Positions 7,915-16,128 of a stretch of DNA of 64,000 nucleotides are shown here, piece after piece. A program made the translations under genes and the position numbers. Origin of the DNA: Archangium gephyra (GTDB taxonomy: Bacteria > Myxococcota > Myxococcia > Myxococcales > Myxococcaceae); the NCBI GenBank assembly GCA_003243425.1, contig QFQP01000022.1:1-64000 (forward strand), given 5' to 3'. The first letter of the stretch is position 1; every line of letters begins with the position of its first letter. The notes under the pieces were generated by a model that was given only the letters and a program-made list of their open reading frames with translations, was not told the DNA's origin and ran no database searches.

Positions 7915-8504
7915 TGCACGCGCTGCTGCTCGCAGCGCTGTTGTCGGCGGCGCCGCGCACGGTGGTGATCGTGCCGTTCGGCGAGGTCGACGAGGCCTTC
8001 ATCGACGCTGCGGCCGAGGCCGTGAAGGCGCGTGTCGACGCCGAGGTTCGAATCGACGCGATGCGCGAGCTGCCGAAGACGGCGTGGTACGCGCCGCGGA
8101 AGCGCTGGCGCGCCGAGAAGCTCCTCGACGCCATCGACGTGGACCCTCCGGAAGACGCGTGGAAGGTGCTGGTCATCACCTCGGCAGAAATCTCGACGAC
8201 CAAGGGCGACATCAAAGACTGGGGCATCGCCGGGCTCGGCAACCTCGGCGCGCTGTCGAGCGTGGCGTCGACGTTCCTCTACACGAGGCACTCGAAGACG
8301 AAGGCGCAGGCGTTGAAGCGCTTCACCGACGTGGCGGTGCACGAGTTCGGTCACACGCTGGGGCTCGAGCACTGCGAGACGACCGGCTGCGTGATGGCCG
8401 ACGCGAAGGGCAAGGCGATGAAGTCCGCCGACCAGAGTCGCGGCCACTACTGCCTCCGCTGCCGAACGAAGGTCGAAGCAGGCGTGCTGAAGCCGTGGCC
8501 GTGA
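7911..8504 (+). CDS. Archaemetzincin-family zinc metalloprotease
   Basis: The 197-residue protein has the archaemetzincin signature in order: HEFGHTLGLEH at 143-153 (zinc ligands and catalytic Glu), then C154, C159, M161 (Met-turn region), and a CxxC at 180-183. The extra cysteine-bound zinc site is the family hallmark. The N-terminus is short and hydrophobic (MHALLLAALLSAAP), so it is probably exported. It starts at ATG 7911 within an ATGA overlap with the PNGase F-like gene. Archaemetzincins are found in archaea, vertebrates and scattered bacteria; their natural substrates are poorly known. Confidence 0.88.
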   Translation: MMHALLLAALLSAAPRTVVIVPFGEVDEAFIDAAAEAVKARVDAEVRIDAMRELPKTAWYAPRKRWRAEKLLDAIDVDPPEDAWKVLVITSAEISTTKGDIKDWGIAGLGNLGALSSVASTFLYTRHSKTKAQALKRFTDVAVHEFGHTLGLEHCETTGCVMADAKGKAMKSADQSRGHYCLRCRTKVEAGVLKPWP

Positions 8505-8522
8505 CGTGGCACGCTGCGCGCC

Positions 8523-10523
8523 ATGTCGCGCTTCGCGGTCACCGTGGTGTTGAGCGCGTTCCTCCTGTTCCTCGTGCAGCCGTTGATGGGGAAGGTGGTG
8601 CTGCCGTGGTTCGGCGGCGCTTCCGCGGTGTGGACGACGTGCCTCCTCTTCTTTCAGCTCATGCTGCTCGGCGGGTACGCGTGGTCGCACCTCGTGGTGC
8701 GGCGGCTGCGCGGTGAGTGGCAGCGCCGCGCGCACCTCATTCTTCTGGGCTTCGCGGCGTTCACGCTGGTTCTCGGTGGCGTCGTGTGGGGCACACCGCT
8801 GATTCCGACGGTGTCTCTGCGGCCGACGACGACCGATGCGCCGATGGGGCGGTTGTTGTTGGTGCTGTTTCTGTGTGTCGGGGTTCCGTACTTCGCGCTC
8901 GCCTCGACGGGCCCGCTGCTTCAAGCGTGGGTCGCGCAGAAGGTCGACACCGCGAAGGCCATGCGGCTGTACGCGGTCTCGAACATCGGCTCGCTGGTGG
9001 GGCTGCTCGCCTTCCCGGTCCTGCTCGAGCCGTTCTGGCCGCTACGCACGTTGGCCTGGGGCTGGAGTCTCGGCTTTCTGCTCTTCGTCATTTCGTGCGC
9101 GAGCGTGGCGTGGAACGCACCGGTCATCGCCCGTGAGCCCGACGCCGAGTCGAAGTTGCCGGCCTCACGCGTCGCTTCGTGGGTGGCCCTGGCCGCGTTG
9201 CCGAGCGCGCTGTTGATGGCGGTGACCAACCACCTCACGCAAGACGTCGCGCCGATCCCGTTTCTCTGGGTGCTGCCGCTGGTCATCTATCTGGCGAGCT
9301 TCGTGGTCACCTTCGACAGCGAGCGCTGGTACCGGCGCGGCTGGGCGATTCCAGCGCTGTGGCTGTTCTCACTCGGCTGTGCCGGCATGTTGATGATGCC
9401 CATCGAGAGCTCGGCGCTCAAAGGGCTCGTCGTGCACTGCGGCTTCCTCGCGCTGGCGTGTCTCGTCGGTCACGGCGAACTGGTGAAGCTGCGGCCCAGA
9501 GGCGAGCACCTGACGGCCTTCTACCTGGCGGTGTCGGTCGGCGGCGCGGTGGGAGGGCTGCTCGTGGGGCTCGTGGCGCCGATGGTGCTGCGCGAGTACT
9601 TCGAGCTGCAGATCTTCGGCGGCCTGTTGATGGTGGCGATCGCCGTGGTGGTCGCGCGCAGTGAAGGCCCGTCGAAGTTCGGGAAGCTCGTGGTTGCGCT
9701 CAGCGTGGTGGTCGCCATCGTCTTCGGCTGGGCGATGACGTCGCCGGGCGTGACGGTGCTCGAGACGCAGCGCGACTTCTACGGCGTGCTGCGCGTGGAG
9801 AAGGACCCTGACGCGCGGGTGTTGATGCACGGGCGCATCATGCACGGCCTGCAGTTCTCGGATGAGCCGCGGCGCCGGCAGGCCACGACGTACTACTCGA
9901 AGCAGAGTGGTGTCGGCCGCTGGTTGGACTCGAAGACGACTCCGCTCCACGTGGGCGGCATCGGCCTGGGCGTCGGCACGCTCGCGGCGTACGCGAGGCC
10001 CGACGACACGTACCGTTTCTACGAGATCAACCCGACCGTCGTGGACATCGCCAGGGGGCCGCACTTCTCGTTCATGCGCGACGCTCCGAAGATGCCGGAG
10101 GTCGTGCTCGGCGACGCCCGCACCATGCTGGAACAGGAGAAGCCGAACGCGTTCGATCTGCTGGTCGTCGATGCGTTCAGCGGCGATTCGATTCCCACGC
10201 ATCTGCTTTCGCGCGAAGCGATGCAGCTCTACCTGTCGCACCTGCGCGGTCCGGAGTCGGTCATCGCGATGCACGTGTCGAATCGCTACATCTTGCTGTT
10301 GCCGGTCGTGGCGCGGTTCGCGCGGGAGTTCGGCCTCAAGTCGCTGGTGGTGGACAGCGACGCGAATGCCGAGCGCTCGCGGTCGCAATGGGTGCTGCTG
10401 TCGCGCGAGCCCATCAACCTCGAGATTCCGGCCGAGGACGCGCTCGATCTCGCGAAGTACTCCGGCCCGTTGTGGACCGACGAGTTCACGTCGTTGTGGG
10501 GCCTGGTGAAGTGGGGGCTCTGA
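8523..10523 (+). CDS. Membrane protein with C-terminal spermidine synthase-like domain
   Basis: The 666-residue product has roughly ten hydrophobic helices in its first 410 residues, then a Rossmann methyltransferase-type domain related to polyamine aminopropyltransferases. Visible motifs are GGIGLGVGTLA (nucleotide-binding glycine loop), YEINPTVVDIA (acidic strand 2) and VVDAFSGDSIPTHLL (catalytic region). This fusion type is widespread in proteobacteria and often annotated as fused MFS/spermidine synthase; the actual substrate is not established. Its 3' end overlaps the convergent reverse transcriptase gene by 38 nt. The ATG at 8523 has only 18 nt between it and the previous stop. Confidence 0.85.
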   Translation: MSRFAVTVVLSAFLLFLVQPLMGKVVLPWFGGASAVWTTCLLFFQLMLLGGYAWSHLVVRRLRGEWQRRAHLILLGFAAFTLVLGGVVWGTPLIPTVSLRPTTTDAPMGRLLLVLFLCVGVPYFALASTGPLLQAWVAQKVDTAKAMRLYAVSNIGSLVGLLAFPVLLEPFWPLRTLAWGWSLGFLLFVISCASVAWNAPVIAREPDAESKLPASRVASWVALAALPSALLMAVTNHLTQDVAPIPFLWVLPLVIYLASFVVTFDSERWYRRGWAIPALWLFSLGCAGMLMMPIESSALKGLVVHCGFLALACLVGHGELVKLRPRGEHLTAFYLAVSVGGAVGGLLVGLVAPMVLREYFELQIFGGLLMVAIAVVVARSEGPSKFGKLVVALSVVVAIVFGWAMTSPGVTVLETQRDFYGVLRVEKDPDARVLMHGRIMHGLQFSDEPRRRQATTYYSKQSGVGRWLDSKTTPLHVGGIGLGVGTLAAYARPDDTYRFYEINPTVVDIARGPHFSFMRDAPKMPEVVLGDARTMLEQEKPNAFDLLVVDAFSGDSIPTHLLSREAMQLYLSHLRGPESVIAMHVSNRYILLLPVVARFAREFGLKSLVVDSDANAERSRSQWVLLSREPINLEIPAEDALDLAKYSGPLWTDEFTSLWGLVKWGL

Positions 10524-11781
10524 CCGCGTCGGCTTTCAACTTCGCGGCCTGTTCCGGATTGAGCATGTGAACCCACGCGAGCGTGCCTTCGAGTTGGGCT
10601 CGCTTTTCGGGCGTCGCTTGATGGAGCGCTGCACGAATCTTCCGACGCTCTTTGCGTGACAGGCCGAGTGTCTCGTTCACCGTGACGCCGGCGACCTTCT
10701 GCGAGTTACCGCTACGCATCACGCGCGTCTTCTTGCCATTCACCACGAAGCCCTCGGTGTGAATGATGCGCGTGGCGCGATTGAGGAGCGTTTCAATCTG
10801 CTTCGCGTCGTCGCCCGAGAACGTGAGGTCGTCGGCGTAGCGCGAATAGGTGAAGCCCAGCTTCTTCGACAGCCCGCTCAATCGGGCGTCCATCTTGCGC
10901 GTCACTGCGTTGCACAGACCGGGGCTCGTCGGCGCGCCCTGAACGCACACGCGATCTCCCACGGGCACATGGAAGGTCTGGCCGTCGACGGTGACGGGCT
11001 GACGTTCAGATTCGGTCATCAACGAAGCGAGCGCCGCCGCCACCGGGTAGCCGTACCCGAGTGAGATGAGCAGGCCGCGCACGCGGGCCCAGGTCACGGT
11101 CGGGAAGAAGTCCTCGAGGTCCAGCTTGACGACGACGGCACGACCCACGTGCGGCTCGGCGTTCGTCTTCACGCTGCGGCCCTTCACGAAGCCGTGCGCG
11201 GCGGCGTGCACCGGCAACCTCGAGACGAGCTGGTCGTTCACGTTGCGCAGCACGGCCTTCAACTTCTTCTTCGGTGCGTGAATGACGCGTTCGCCGCCGC
11301 TGCGCTTCGGAATCGCGAAGGCGACGTAGTGGGGCACGCGATCTCTCACGCGGTGAATCGAGAAGTGCCTCAGCTGCTCGATGCTGAGGTTGAGCGCGGC
11401 CGCCAGTTCAGTCTCGGTGCGCCAGAGCGGCAGGCCGTAGCGCGCCAGCTGCTTCTCGTCGGTCGCGAGCGTGCGGAGGTTCCGGTTCCTGGTGCGCAAC
11501 GAGTTGGAGAAGAGACGGCGCGATTCCTTGCCGGTCATCACGCTGGTGGGCGCGCGCCAGGCGAGCCCGGTCCAACCACCCTTGCGCGAGCGGTCTGGCA
11601 ACAACCGCGCGTCACGGACCGCGAGGCGGCGGTAGTTCGGCTTCACCGGCCCGCCGGTCTGCACGACCTCCTTCAACACGTCGGGGGCCCGGCCACCGGA
11701 GTGGTCTGGCAGACGCGCGACGTCGCGGGTGACCTGCTTCGGGCCGAAGAGCCACGCGAAGAAGCGGCGAAGCCAGTTCAT
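10486..11781 (-). CDS. Retron reverse transcriptase
   Basis: The 431-residue protein is a retron-type reverse transcriptase. Visible motifs are AAHGFVKGR then NAEPH (207-211, the retron NAxxH region X), KLDLEDFFPT (219-228, first catalytic Asp), QGAPTSPGLCN (281-291), YADDLTFSG (315-323, catalytic Asp pair), and VAGVTVN (363-369, a variant of the VTG region Y that binds msr). A basic N-terminal extension of about 115 residues is typical of myxobacterial retron enzymes, and the length is close to that of the Mx65 enzyme. The frame is open upstream, but ATG 11781 is chosen because it follows the msd and a2 with GGAG 8 nt ahead. It makes msDNA from the RNA at 11791-11947. Confidence 0.95.
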   Translation of the reverse strand: MNWLRRFFAWLFGPKQVTRDVARLPDHSGGRAPDVLKEVVQTGGPVKPNYRRLAVRDARLLPDRSRKGGWTGLAWRAPTSVMTGKESRRLFSNSLRTRNRNLRTLATDEKQLARYGLPLWRTETELAAALNLSIEQLRHFSIHRVRDRVPHYVAFAIPKRSGGERVIHAPKKKLKAVLRNVNDQLVSRLPVHAAAHGFVKGRSVKTNAEPHVGRAVVVKLDLEDFFPTVTWARVRGLLISLGYGYPVAAALASLMTESERQPVTVDGQTFHVPVGDRVCVQGAPTSPGLCNAVTRKMDARLSGLSKKLGFTYSRYADDLTFSGDDAKQIETLLNRATRIIHTEGFVVNGKKTRVMRSGNSQKVAGVTVNETLGLSRKERRKIRAALHQATPEKRAQLEGTLAWVHMLNPEQAAKLKADAVRAPTSPGPTTT

Positions 11782-11790
11782 GAAAACGCT

Positions 11791-11808
11791 CCGGGCTGAG
11801 GCGACAGG
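11791..11808 (-). repeat. Retron inverted repeat a2
   Basis: On the minus strand this reads CCTGTCGCCTCAGCCCGG, the partner of a1. Its last two bases form the first half of the GGAG ribosome site of the reverse transcriptase (11792-11789), so pairing with a1 would partly hide that site. Confidence 0.88.
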
Positions 11809-11833
11809 AGTCGACCTGCGAAGCTGTGGACCC

Positions 11834-11868
11834 GGGGCTCCCCGCGTTGCGTACGTGGGGACCCTGGC
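11834..11868 (-). other. msd stem-loop (predicted msDNA hairpin)
   Basis: The inner stem pairs CCCCACG with CGCGGGG around a 7-nt loop; the outer stem pairs CCAGGGT with AGCCCCGG through one bulged base. The two A-C mismatches in the RNA become G-T wobbles in the cDNA strand, so the DNA copy would fold somewhat better than the RNA. It lies between the msr hairpin and a2, where the reverse-transcribed region is expected. Confidence 0.7.
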
Positions 11869-11890
11869 GAAGTGATGGAAACAAGGCACC

Positions 11891-11911
11891 ACCACGGCGA
11901 AACACCGTGGT
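11891..11911 (-). other. msr stem-loop with UUU-containing loop
   Basis: On the minus strand ACCACGG and CCGTGGT form a perfect 7-bp stem around TGTTTCG. A msr stem-loop exposing U residues is the recognition element for retron reverse transcriptases, so this supports the ncRNA call. Confidence 0.8.
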
Positions 11912-11929
11912 TCAACTGGCTCGGCTGCG

Positions 11930-11947
11930 CCTGTCTCCCCAACCCGG
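11930..11947 (-). repeat. Retron inverted repeat a1
   Basis: On the minus strand this reads CCGGGTTGGGGAGACAGG. It pairs with a2 at 11791-11808 with a single A-G mismatch and two G-U wobbles. In retrons the a1/a2 duplex brings the branch guanosine next to the start of the msd template. It begins five nucleotides after the stop codon of the SWIM gene. Confidence 0.88.
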
Positions 11948-11952
11948 AAGCG

Positions 11953-13557
11953 TCACGCGTTCTCATCGCTGTCCTCGTCGGTGTCAACGGCGTCTTCCGA
12001 GTCGTCGTCGGCTTCCTGCTTCGTGACGTGCGGCGAGGGCGCGAGGTCTTCCTTCGACAGCTCACGCGCGCTCGAGAGGTCTTTGCGCTGCGGCTGTGCG
12101 ACCTGAAGCAACGCCAGCAGATGCGCGCACGGCCCGCGATTCATGAGGTGCTCGTCGAAGAAGGCGCACCTGCAGCGGCCGAAGATCATGCGGTCTTCGT
12201 CGTTGAGCACGAGCTCGACTTCACTCTGCGGCCCCACCGACCCGTTCACCACCCAGTCACGGAAGACGACTTCACGGAAGATGTCTCCGTCGGGCGTCTT
12301 GAAGCGCTTCTGCTTCGCGGTTTCGCGGATCGCCGAGTTGGAGATGCGCACTTCGCCGCGCGCGATGAAGCCGTTGGCTTCTTCGCGGCGTGGATCGGGC
12401 GGGTACAACTTTTCGAGGTCGATGGGCTTGTTGAAAAGCTCACGGTGCCGCCAATCGCGCCGTTCGACGTCGTAGAGCACCTTGCCTTCCGAGCAGAGCG
12501 ACGAGAGCGCCTGCGTGACTTCAGCGGCCGTCGCGTTGCACGCAGTGGCGAGTTGCTCAGTCGTGCCCACGAAGTGCTTCGACAGCCACTGCTGCGCGAC
12601 GTTCTTCACCTTCTCGTTCCTGGAAGGCGCCACGAGCAGATCGAAGCTGCCCGATTCAGTCCACCGGTTCGCCGACCAGCCCGACAACCCGAGCACGAAG
12701 CGAACGCCGGGCAGGGTGACCACGTAGAACGACGGCAGCGCGCGGCCCTTCAAGTACACGTCGACCTGTTCGGCCCACGGCAGCAGCGGCTCGAGCAGCC
12801 GCAATCGGCGACGGCCCCAGGTGCGAATCACGCGACGTTCGGCGAACGAGTGCGAGGCACCGGAAAGTGGAATGCGCGCTTCCCAGGGCTCGAGCACGAG
12901 CGACGCGTCGTGACCGGGTTCCATTTCGTAGCGCAGTGCGCGCGGCGAGACCTTCGCCTTCATGTGCGAGAGCGTGCGAATGGCCGCGAGCATGTCGACT
13001 GGTCGCATCGACAACTTCGTGCCGGGCAGCGCCATCGCGCCCTGCAGTTGAAGGAAGCCGCGCACCCAGCTGTCAGGCACGTCGACCTTCTGTTCGAAGC
13101 GGCCGCCCGCGCCCGCGGTGCGAACCTCGAAGCCTTCGGCGCCGACACGAAAGTGCGTTTCGCGCGTGGTGCGCATCTCGGCGATCGCCGCCCACAGCCA
13201 CGCGGTGAAGTCGACGTTGGTGGTGCCGTGCGTGACCTCACCTTCGGGCACGAAGAGCGTGCGGTCGGCGATGACCAGGCCGTAGCTCGACTGATCCGCG
13301 CTGAAGGCTTCGAAGAACACCCGGTCGGGGTGCACGGTGACGATGGGGTCGAGCGTCCAGAAGTCCTGACTCCATTCATCGGAGTGCCAGATGAGCTGAC
13401 CCAGCGCCTGCATCGCGAAGCGCAGCGGCAGCACGTGGTCGACGACCCTGGCGTGGAACTTCACGGGCCTGGCGAGATCGACGGAGAGGTCGAACAACGC
13501 GCGCGTGCGGTTCGACTCGAAGGAGCTCGGAAGGGCGTACGAGAACGTGGAGATCAT
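11953..13557 (-). CDS. SWIM zinc-finger protein
   Basis: The 534-residue protein has a SWIM motif CRCAFFDEHLMNRGPCAHLL at about 460-480, matching CxC...CxH, which binds zinc and usually mediates nucleic acid or protein contacts. The N-terminal 400 residues are mixed alpha/beta with no catalytic motif I recognise; the tail is very acidic (DDDSEDAVDTDEDSDE). ATG 13557 is chosen because it overlaps the upstream stop as ATGA. It is coupled to the helical-repeat gene before it, and the retron RNA starts five nucleotides after its stop codon on the same strand. SWIM proteins sit in several bacterial ATPase/VWA gene clusters, but none of those partners is here. Confidence 0.85.
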   Translation of the reverse strand: MISTFSYALPSSFESNRTRALFDLSVDLARPVKFHARVVDHVLPLRFAMQALGQLIWHSDEWSQDFWTLDPIVTVHPDRVFFEAFSADQSSYGLVIADRTLFVPEGEVTHGTTNVDFTAWLWAAIAEMRTTRETHFRVGAEGFEVRTAGAGGRFEQKVDVPDSWVRGFLQLQGAMALPGTKLSMRPVDMLAAIRTLSHMKAKVSPRALRYEMEPGHDASLVLEPWEARIPLSGASHSFAERRVIRTWGRRRLRLLEPLLPWAEQVDVYLKGRALPSFYVVTLPGVRFVLGLSGWSANRWTESGSFDLLVAPSRNEKVKNVAQQWLSKHFVGTTEQLATACNATAAEVTQALSSLCSEGKVLYDVERRDWRHRELFNKPIDLEKLYPPDPRREEANGFIARGEVRISNSAIRETAKQKRFKTPDGDIFREVVFRDWVVNGSVGPQSEVELVLNDEDRMIFGRCRCAFFDEHLMNRGPCAHLLALLQVAQPQRKDLSSARELSKEDLAPSPHVTKQEADDDSEDAVDTDEDSDENA

Positions 13558-15416
13558 GCGACCGCCTTCCGGAAGATGCGCGGCTGTTCGCCCGGGGAGC
13601 GCAGCGCCGGCCACTTCGAGAGCACCTTCGCCATCGCCGCGATGAGCTCTTCTTTGGGGTACCGCTTGTCTGGCAACGACAGGGCCTCCTTCATCTTCTT
13701 CAGCACGATGGCGGCGGCCTGCTGGTCACCACGCGCGGCGGCGGCGAGCGCCTTGAACGCAGCCAGGCGCGTCTTCCGGTGCAGCGGCCGCAACAACGTG
13801 GGCACCAGCACGTCGACGTTCTTCGCGGCGATGGCGTCGGCGCGCGTGTCGTCGGTGGCGAGCACGCGGAACGCGAGCGCCTGCACGTGAATCTGCGGCG
13901 ACTCGAGCAGCTCCCGCACCAGCACGGCGTCGCCGAGGTACAGCGGGGTGCTGCGCTCGAAGAGCAGCCGTGCGAGCGCGTTGGTCTCGACGAGCGAGCC
14001 GTAGTTCCAGATGGCGTACGCGGGCAGCATCGACAGCACGTGCGTGGCGCGGCGAATGAACGCGGCGTCGTCGAGCTTCTCGTAGTGCGCCGCGAGCCGC
14101 TTCCCGAGCTTCGCGGAGTTCCAGGCCAGCAGGGTGACGCGGCTGGCGAGAAAGTCGACGAGCACCTCGTCGTCGGTCGCGAGCACGCGGTCGAGCAGCT
14201 TTGGATACTCGAGGTCGTGCCGCGGCGAGAGGTGCATGCGGTACGGCCCGCGCAGCACGTCGGGGGCCCGCTCGAGCATCATCACTGCGGTTTCGTCTTC
14301 GAGCGGTTGCACCTGGGCGAGGCTGAAGCCGGCGAAGTTCCACTCGCTGCCTGCCCCGGCGAGTGCGTGCAGCTTCGTCCGCGCGGTCAGCGTGCGCATG
14401 TCGGTGGCGAGAATCCGGCGCACCTCGGCGTTCCACAGCTCCGGAGTCGCAGACGACTGCAGCAGCCGCGACCACAGCGCCGTCCACGCGTTCTCGTCGG
14501 CGAGCCGCACGAGGGCGGGCAGCACCTTGTCGTCTTTCGGCCCGTACCAACCCCAGCGTGGAAACACGGCGCGTGCGTGCTTCTGGAGATACGGAATGAC
14601 GCCAGCGCCCCGCTTGCGGGCGAGCTCGAGGAAGACCGAACCGGCCTCCTGAACGTGGTTGGGGTGGCGCTTCTCGAGCGCTTCGAGCAGGCCGGCGTCG
14701 TCGAGCACGGTGGTGATCAACGCGCTGACGTCGTGGCCCCAGCGCTTGCGATCGACCTGACGCCGATAGAGCGCCCACGCGGTGTCGTCATCATGCGCGC
14801 GCAACGCCGCGGCATGGAGCCGTTCCCAGAACGCGTCTCGCCACGGGAGTCGGTCGAAGATGAACTTTCGCGCGCCGTCGCCCAACGCTGCGTAGAGCGC
14901 GAGCGCCGTGTCTTCATCGAGCGTGGCGTGAACATCGTAGCGACGGAGCACCGCCTGCTTGTCGGCCTTCGAGTTCGCCTTCGCGAGGCGCGCTCGCAGC
15001 TCGGCTCGGAAGGTGTCGTCGCGCTTCTTCCAATCGAGCTCCAGTTTCCACGACGTGAGTTCGCGGAAGATCTCGATGTCGTCGGCAGCGTCAGCGTCAG
15101 CGAGCCACCGGGCGTTAGCCTGGGGGGCGCGCTTCCACGCCGACTGCCAGTTGCCATTCTCGTCGATGGTGCCGCTGGCGAGGTTCGCGAGCAGAAAAGG
15201 CCGCATCGACACCCGCAGCGCGGTGTTCTTCTGCATCTCGCGCCACAGCGGTTCGGCCCATTTCTGCGACGTGCCGGCGAAGTGTCGGAGCTGCGCCGCC
15301 TTCTCGAAGTCCTGTCGCAGGGTGGGGCTGGAGAAGCCCTTCACCAGCAACAGGTCGACCGCGGCGTTCACCTCACGAAGTTCTCGCCTCAATCGGGTCA
15401 GCCAGTTCTCCGCCAT
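13554..15416 (-). CDS. Large alpha-helical (HEAT-like repeat) protein, function unknown
   Basis: The 620-residue product is almost wholly predicted helix, with repeated Leu/Ala-rich helix pairs such as LVRELLESPQIHVQALAFRV and RPLHRKTRLAAFKALAAAA near the C-terminus, resembling HEAT or Armadillo repeats. No signal peptide, membrane helix or catalytic motif is visible, so it is probably a cytoplasmic scaffold. It overlaps the SWIM gene by 4 nt (ATGA), so the two are made together. Pairing of a SWIM protein with a large helical protein recalls other bacterial SWIM operons, but I cannot name its family. Confidence 0.75.
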   Translation of the reverse strand: MAENWLTRLRRELREVNAAVDLLLVKGFSSPTLRQDFEKAAQLRHFAGTSQKWAEPLWREMQKNTALRVSMRPFLLANLASGTIDENGNWQSAWKRAPQANARWLADADAADDIEIFRELTSWKLELDWKKRDDTFRAELRARLAKANSKADKQAVLRRYDVHATLDEDTALALYAALGDGARKFIFDRLPWRDAFWERLHAAALRAHDDDTAWALYRRQVDRKRWGHDVSALITTVLDDAGLLEALEKRHPNHVQEAGSVFLELARKRGAGVIPYLQKHARAVFPRWGWYGPKDDKVLPALVRLADENAWTALWSRLLQSSATPELWNAEVRRILATDMRTLTARTKLHALAGAGSEWNFAGFSLAQVQPLEDETAVMMLERAPDVLRGPYRMHLSPRHDLEYPKLLDRVLATDDEVLVDFLASRVTLLAWNSAKLGKRLAAHYEKLDDAAFIRRATHVLSMLPAYAIWNYGSLVETNALARLLFERSTPLYLGDAVLVRELLESPQIHVQALAFRVLATDDTRADAIAAKNVDVLVPTLLRPLHRKTRLAAFKALAAAARGDQQAAAIVLKKMKEALSLPDKRYPKEELIAAMAKVLSKWPALRSPGEQPRIFRKAVA

Positions 15417-15482
15417 GTCGCGCAGAGATAGCCGACTGCGGCGGTGACGGCGCCGTTCTGAGCGCCGCCACCCTTCGTCACC

Positions 15483-15956
15483 TCACAACACGCTGAGGTC
15501 GACGATGCGGTCTGCCGGCCAGCGCGCGGGGTCCGGCGAAGCACCTTCTTCACCACGCGACTCGACCTTGAGGTTCGAGCGGCTCATGCCGCGGGCCTCG
15601 AGGTACGTGGCGACGGACTCGGCGCGGTCGTAGCCGAGCTCCTTGTTCGACTCGCGCGAGCCGACCGGGTCGGTGTAGCCGACGATGCGCAGCGTCTTGT
15701 CTTTCAGCGCGCCGTCCTTGAAGCAGTTGGCGATGAGGCGCAGCGAGTCTTGCGCGTCGTTCGAGAGCTCCGCGCTGTTGAAGTCGAACACCGGCGTGAC
15801 CGAGGTGGTGGCGTTGCACGTCGAGCGGATCTTCTCGTCGAGGCGAATCGCGGCCATCGACGGCGGGGTCAACTTGCGGGGCTTCTCGTGCGCGCAACCG
15901 GTGGCGGCGAGCGCGAAGGCGGCGGCGGCGAGGCTGAAGGACTTGATGTGCGTCAT
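15483..15956 (-). CDS. OmpA-like peptidoglycan-associated lipoprotein
   Basis: The 157-residue protein has a signal peptide with lipobox ATGC (Cys at about residue 21) and a C-terminal OmpA domain. The domain shows the family pattern from VFDFNSAEL (strand 1) through LRIVGYTDPVGSRESNKELGYDRAESV, where Asp and Arg bind diaminopimelate in peptidoglycan, to VESRGEE. It should tether the outer membrane to the wall. The ATG at 15956 is preceded by GGAGAA; the frame extends further upstream without a plausible signal. It lies 66 nt downstream of the helical-repeat gene on the other side of that gene's start. Confidence 0.88.
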   Translation of the reverse strand: MTHIKSFSLAAAAFALAATGCAHEKPRKLTPPSMAAIRLDEKIRSTCNATTSVTPVFDFNSAELSNDAQDSLRLIANCFKDGALKDKTLRIVGYTDPVGSRESNKELGYDRAESVATYLEARGMSRSNLKVESRGEEGASPDPARWPADRIVDLSVL

Positions 15957-16128
15957 GAATTTCTCCGATGAATGAGTGGGTCTTGCGACGGCGGGCGCAC
16001 TGCGTCTCGCGTGCCAGCCCCGGTTCCCCCGCGGATTCGTGCAGTTCGCTGAGTCACCACGCCACAGGTCGTGGCGCGCATGCGGCACAGTCGGTGGGCA
16101 CTGTGGCGGAACGGCTACGCTGCGCATC

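Larger units (their letters stand above)
11791..11947 (-). ncRNA. Retron msr-msd RNA (template/primer for msDNA)
   Basis: Lying directly upstream of the reverse transcriptase on its strand, this 157-nt stretch has the full retron layout. The repeats a1 (11930-11947) and a2 (11791-11808) can pair at 17 of 18 positions, including two G-U pairs. Next to a1 is CGCAGCC, whose G at about 11925 is the candidate branch guanosine. An msr hairpin (11891-11911) has a 7-bp stem and a UGUUUCG loop. An msd hairpin (about 11834-11868) follows. The overall size fits the small Mx65-like class more than the Mx162 class. The branch base and cDNA ends are predictions. Confidence 0.88.

Noticed and set aside
8523..10523. 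The membrane spermidine-synthase-like gene as the retron effector
   Set aside because: It is on the opposite strand, convergent with the reverse transcriptase, and belongs to a widespread family not tied to retrons.
16060..16076. Hairpin CGCCAC-AGGTC-GTGGCG as a terminator
   Set aside because: Six base pairs with no T-tract, located between divergent genes, where no terminator is expected.
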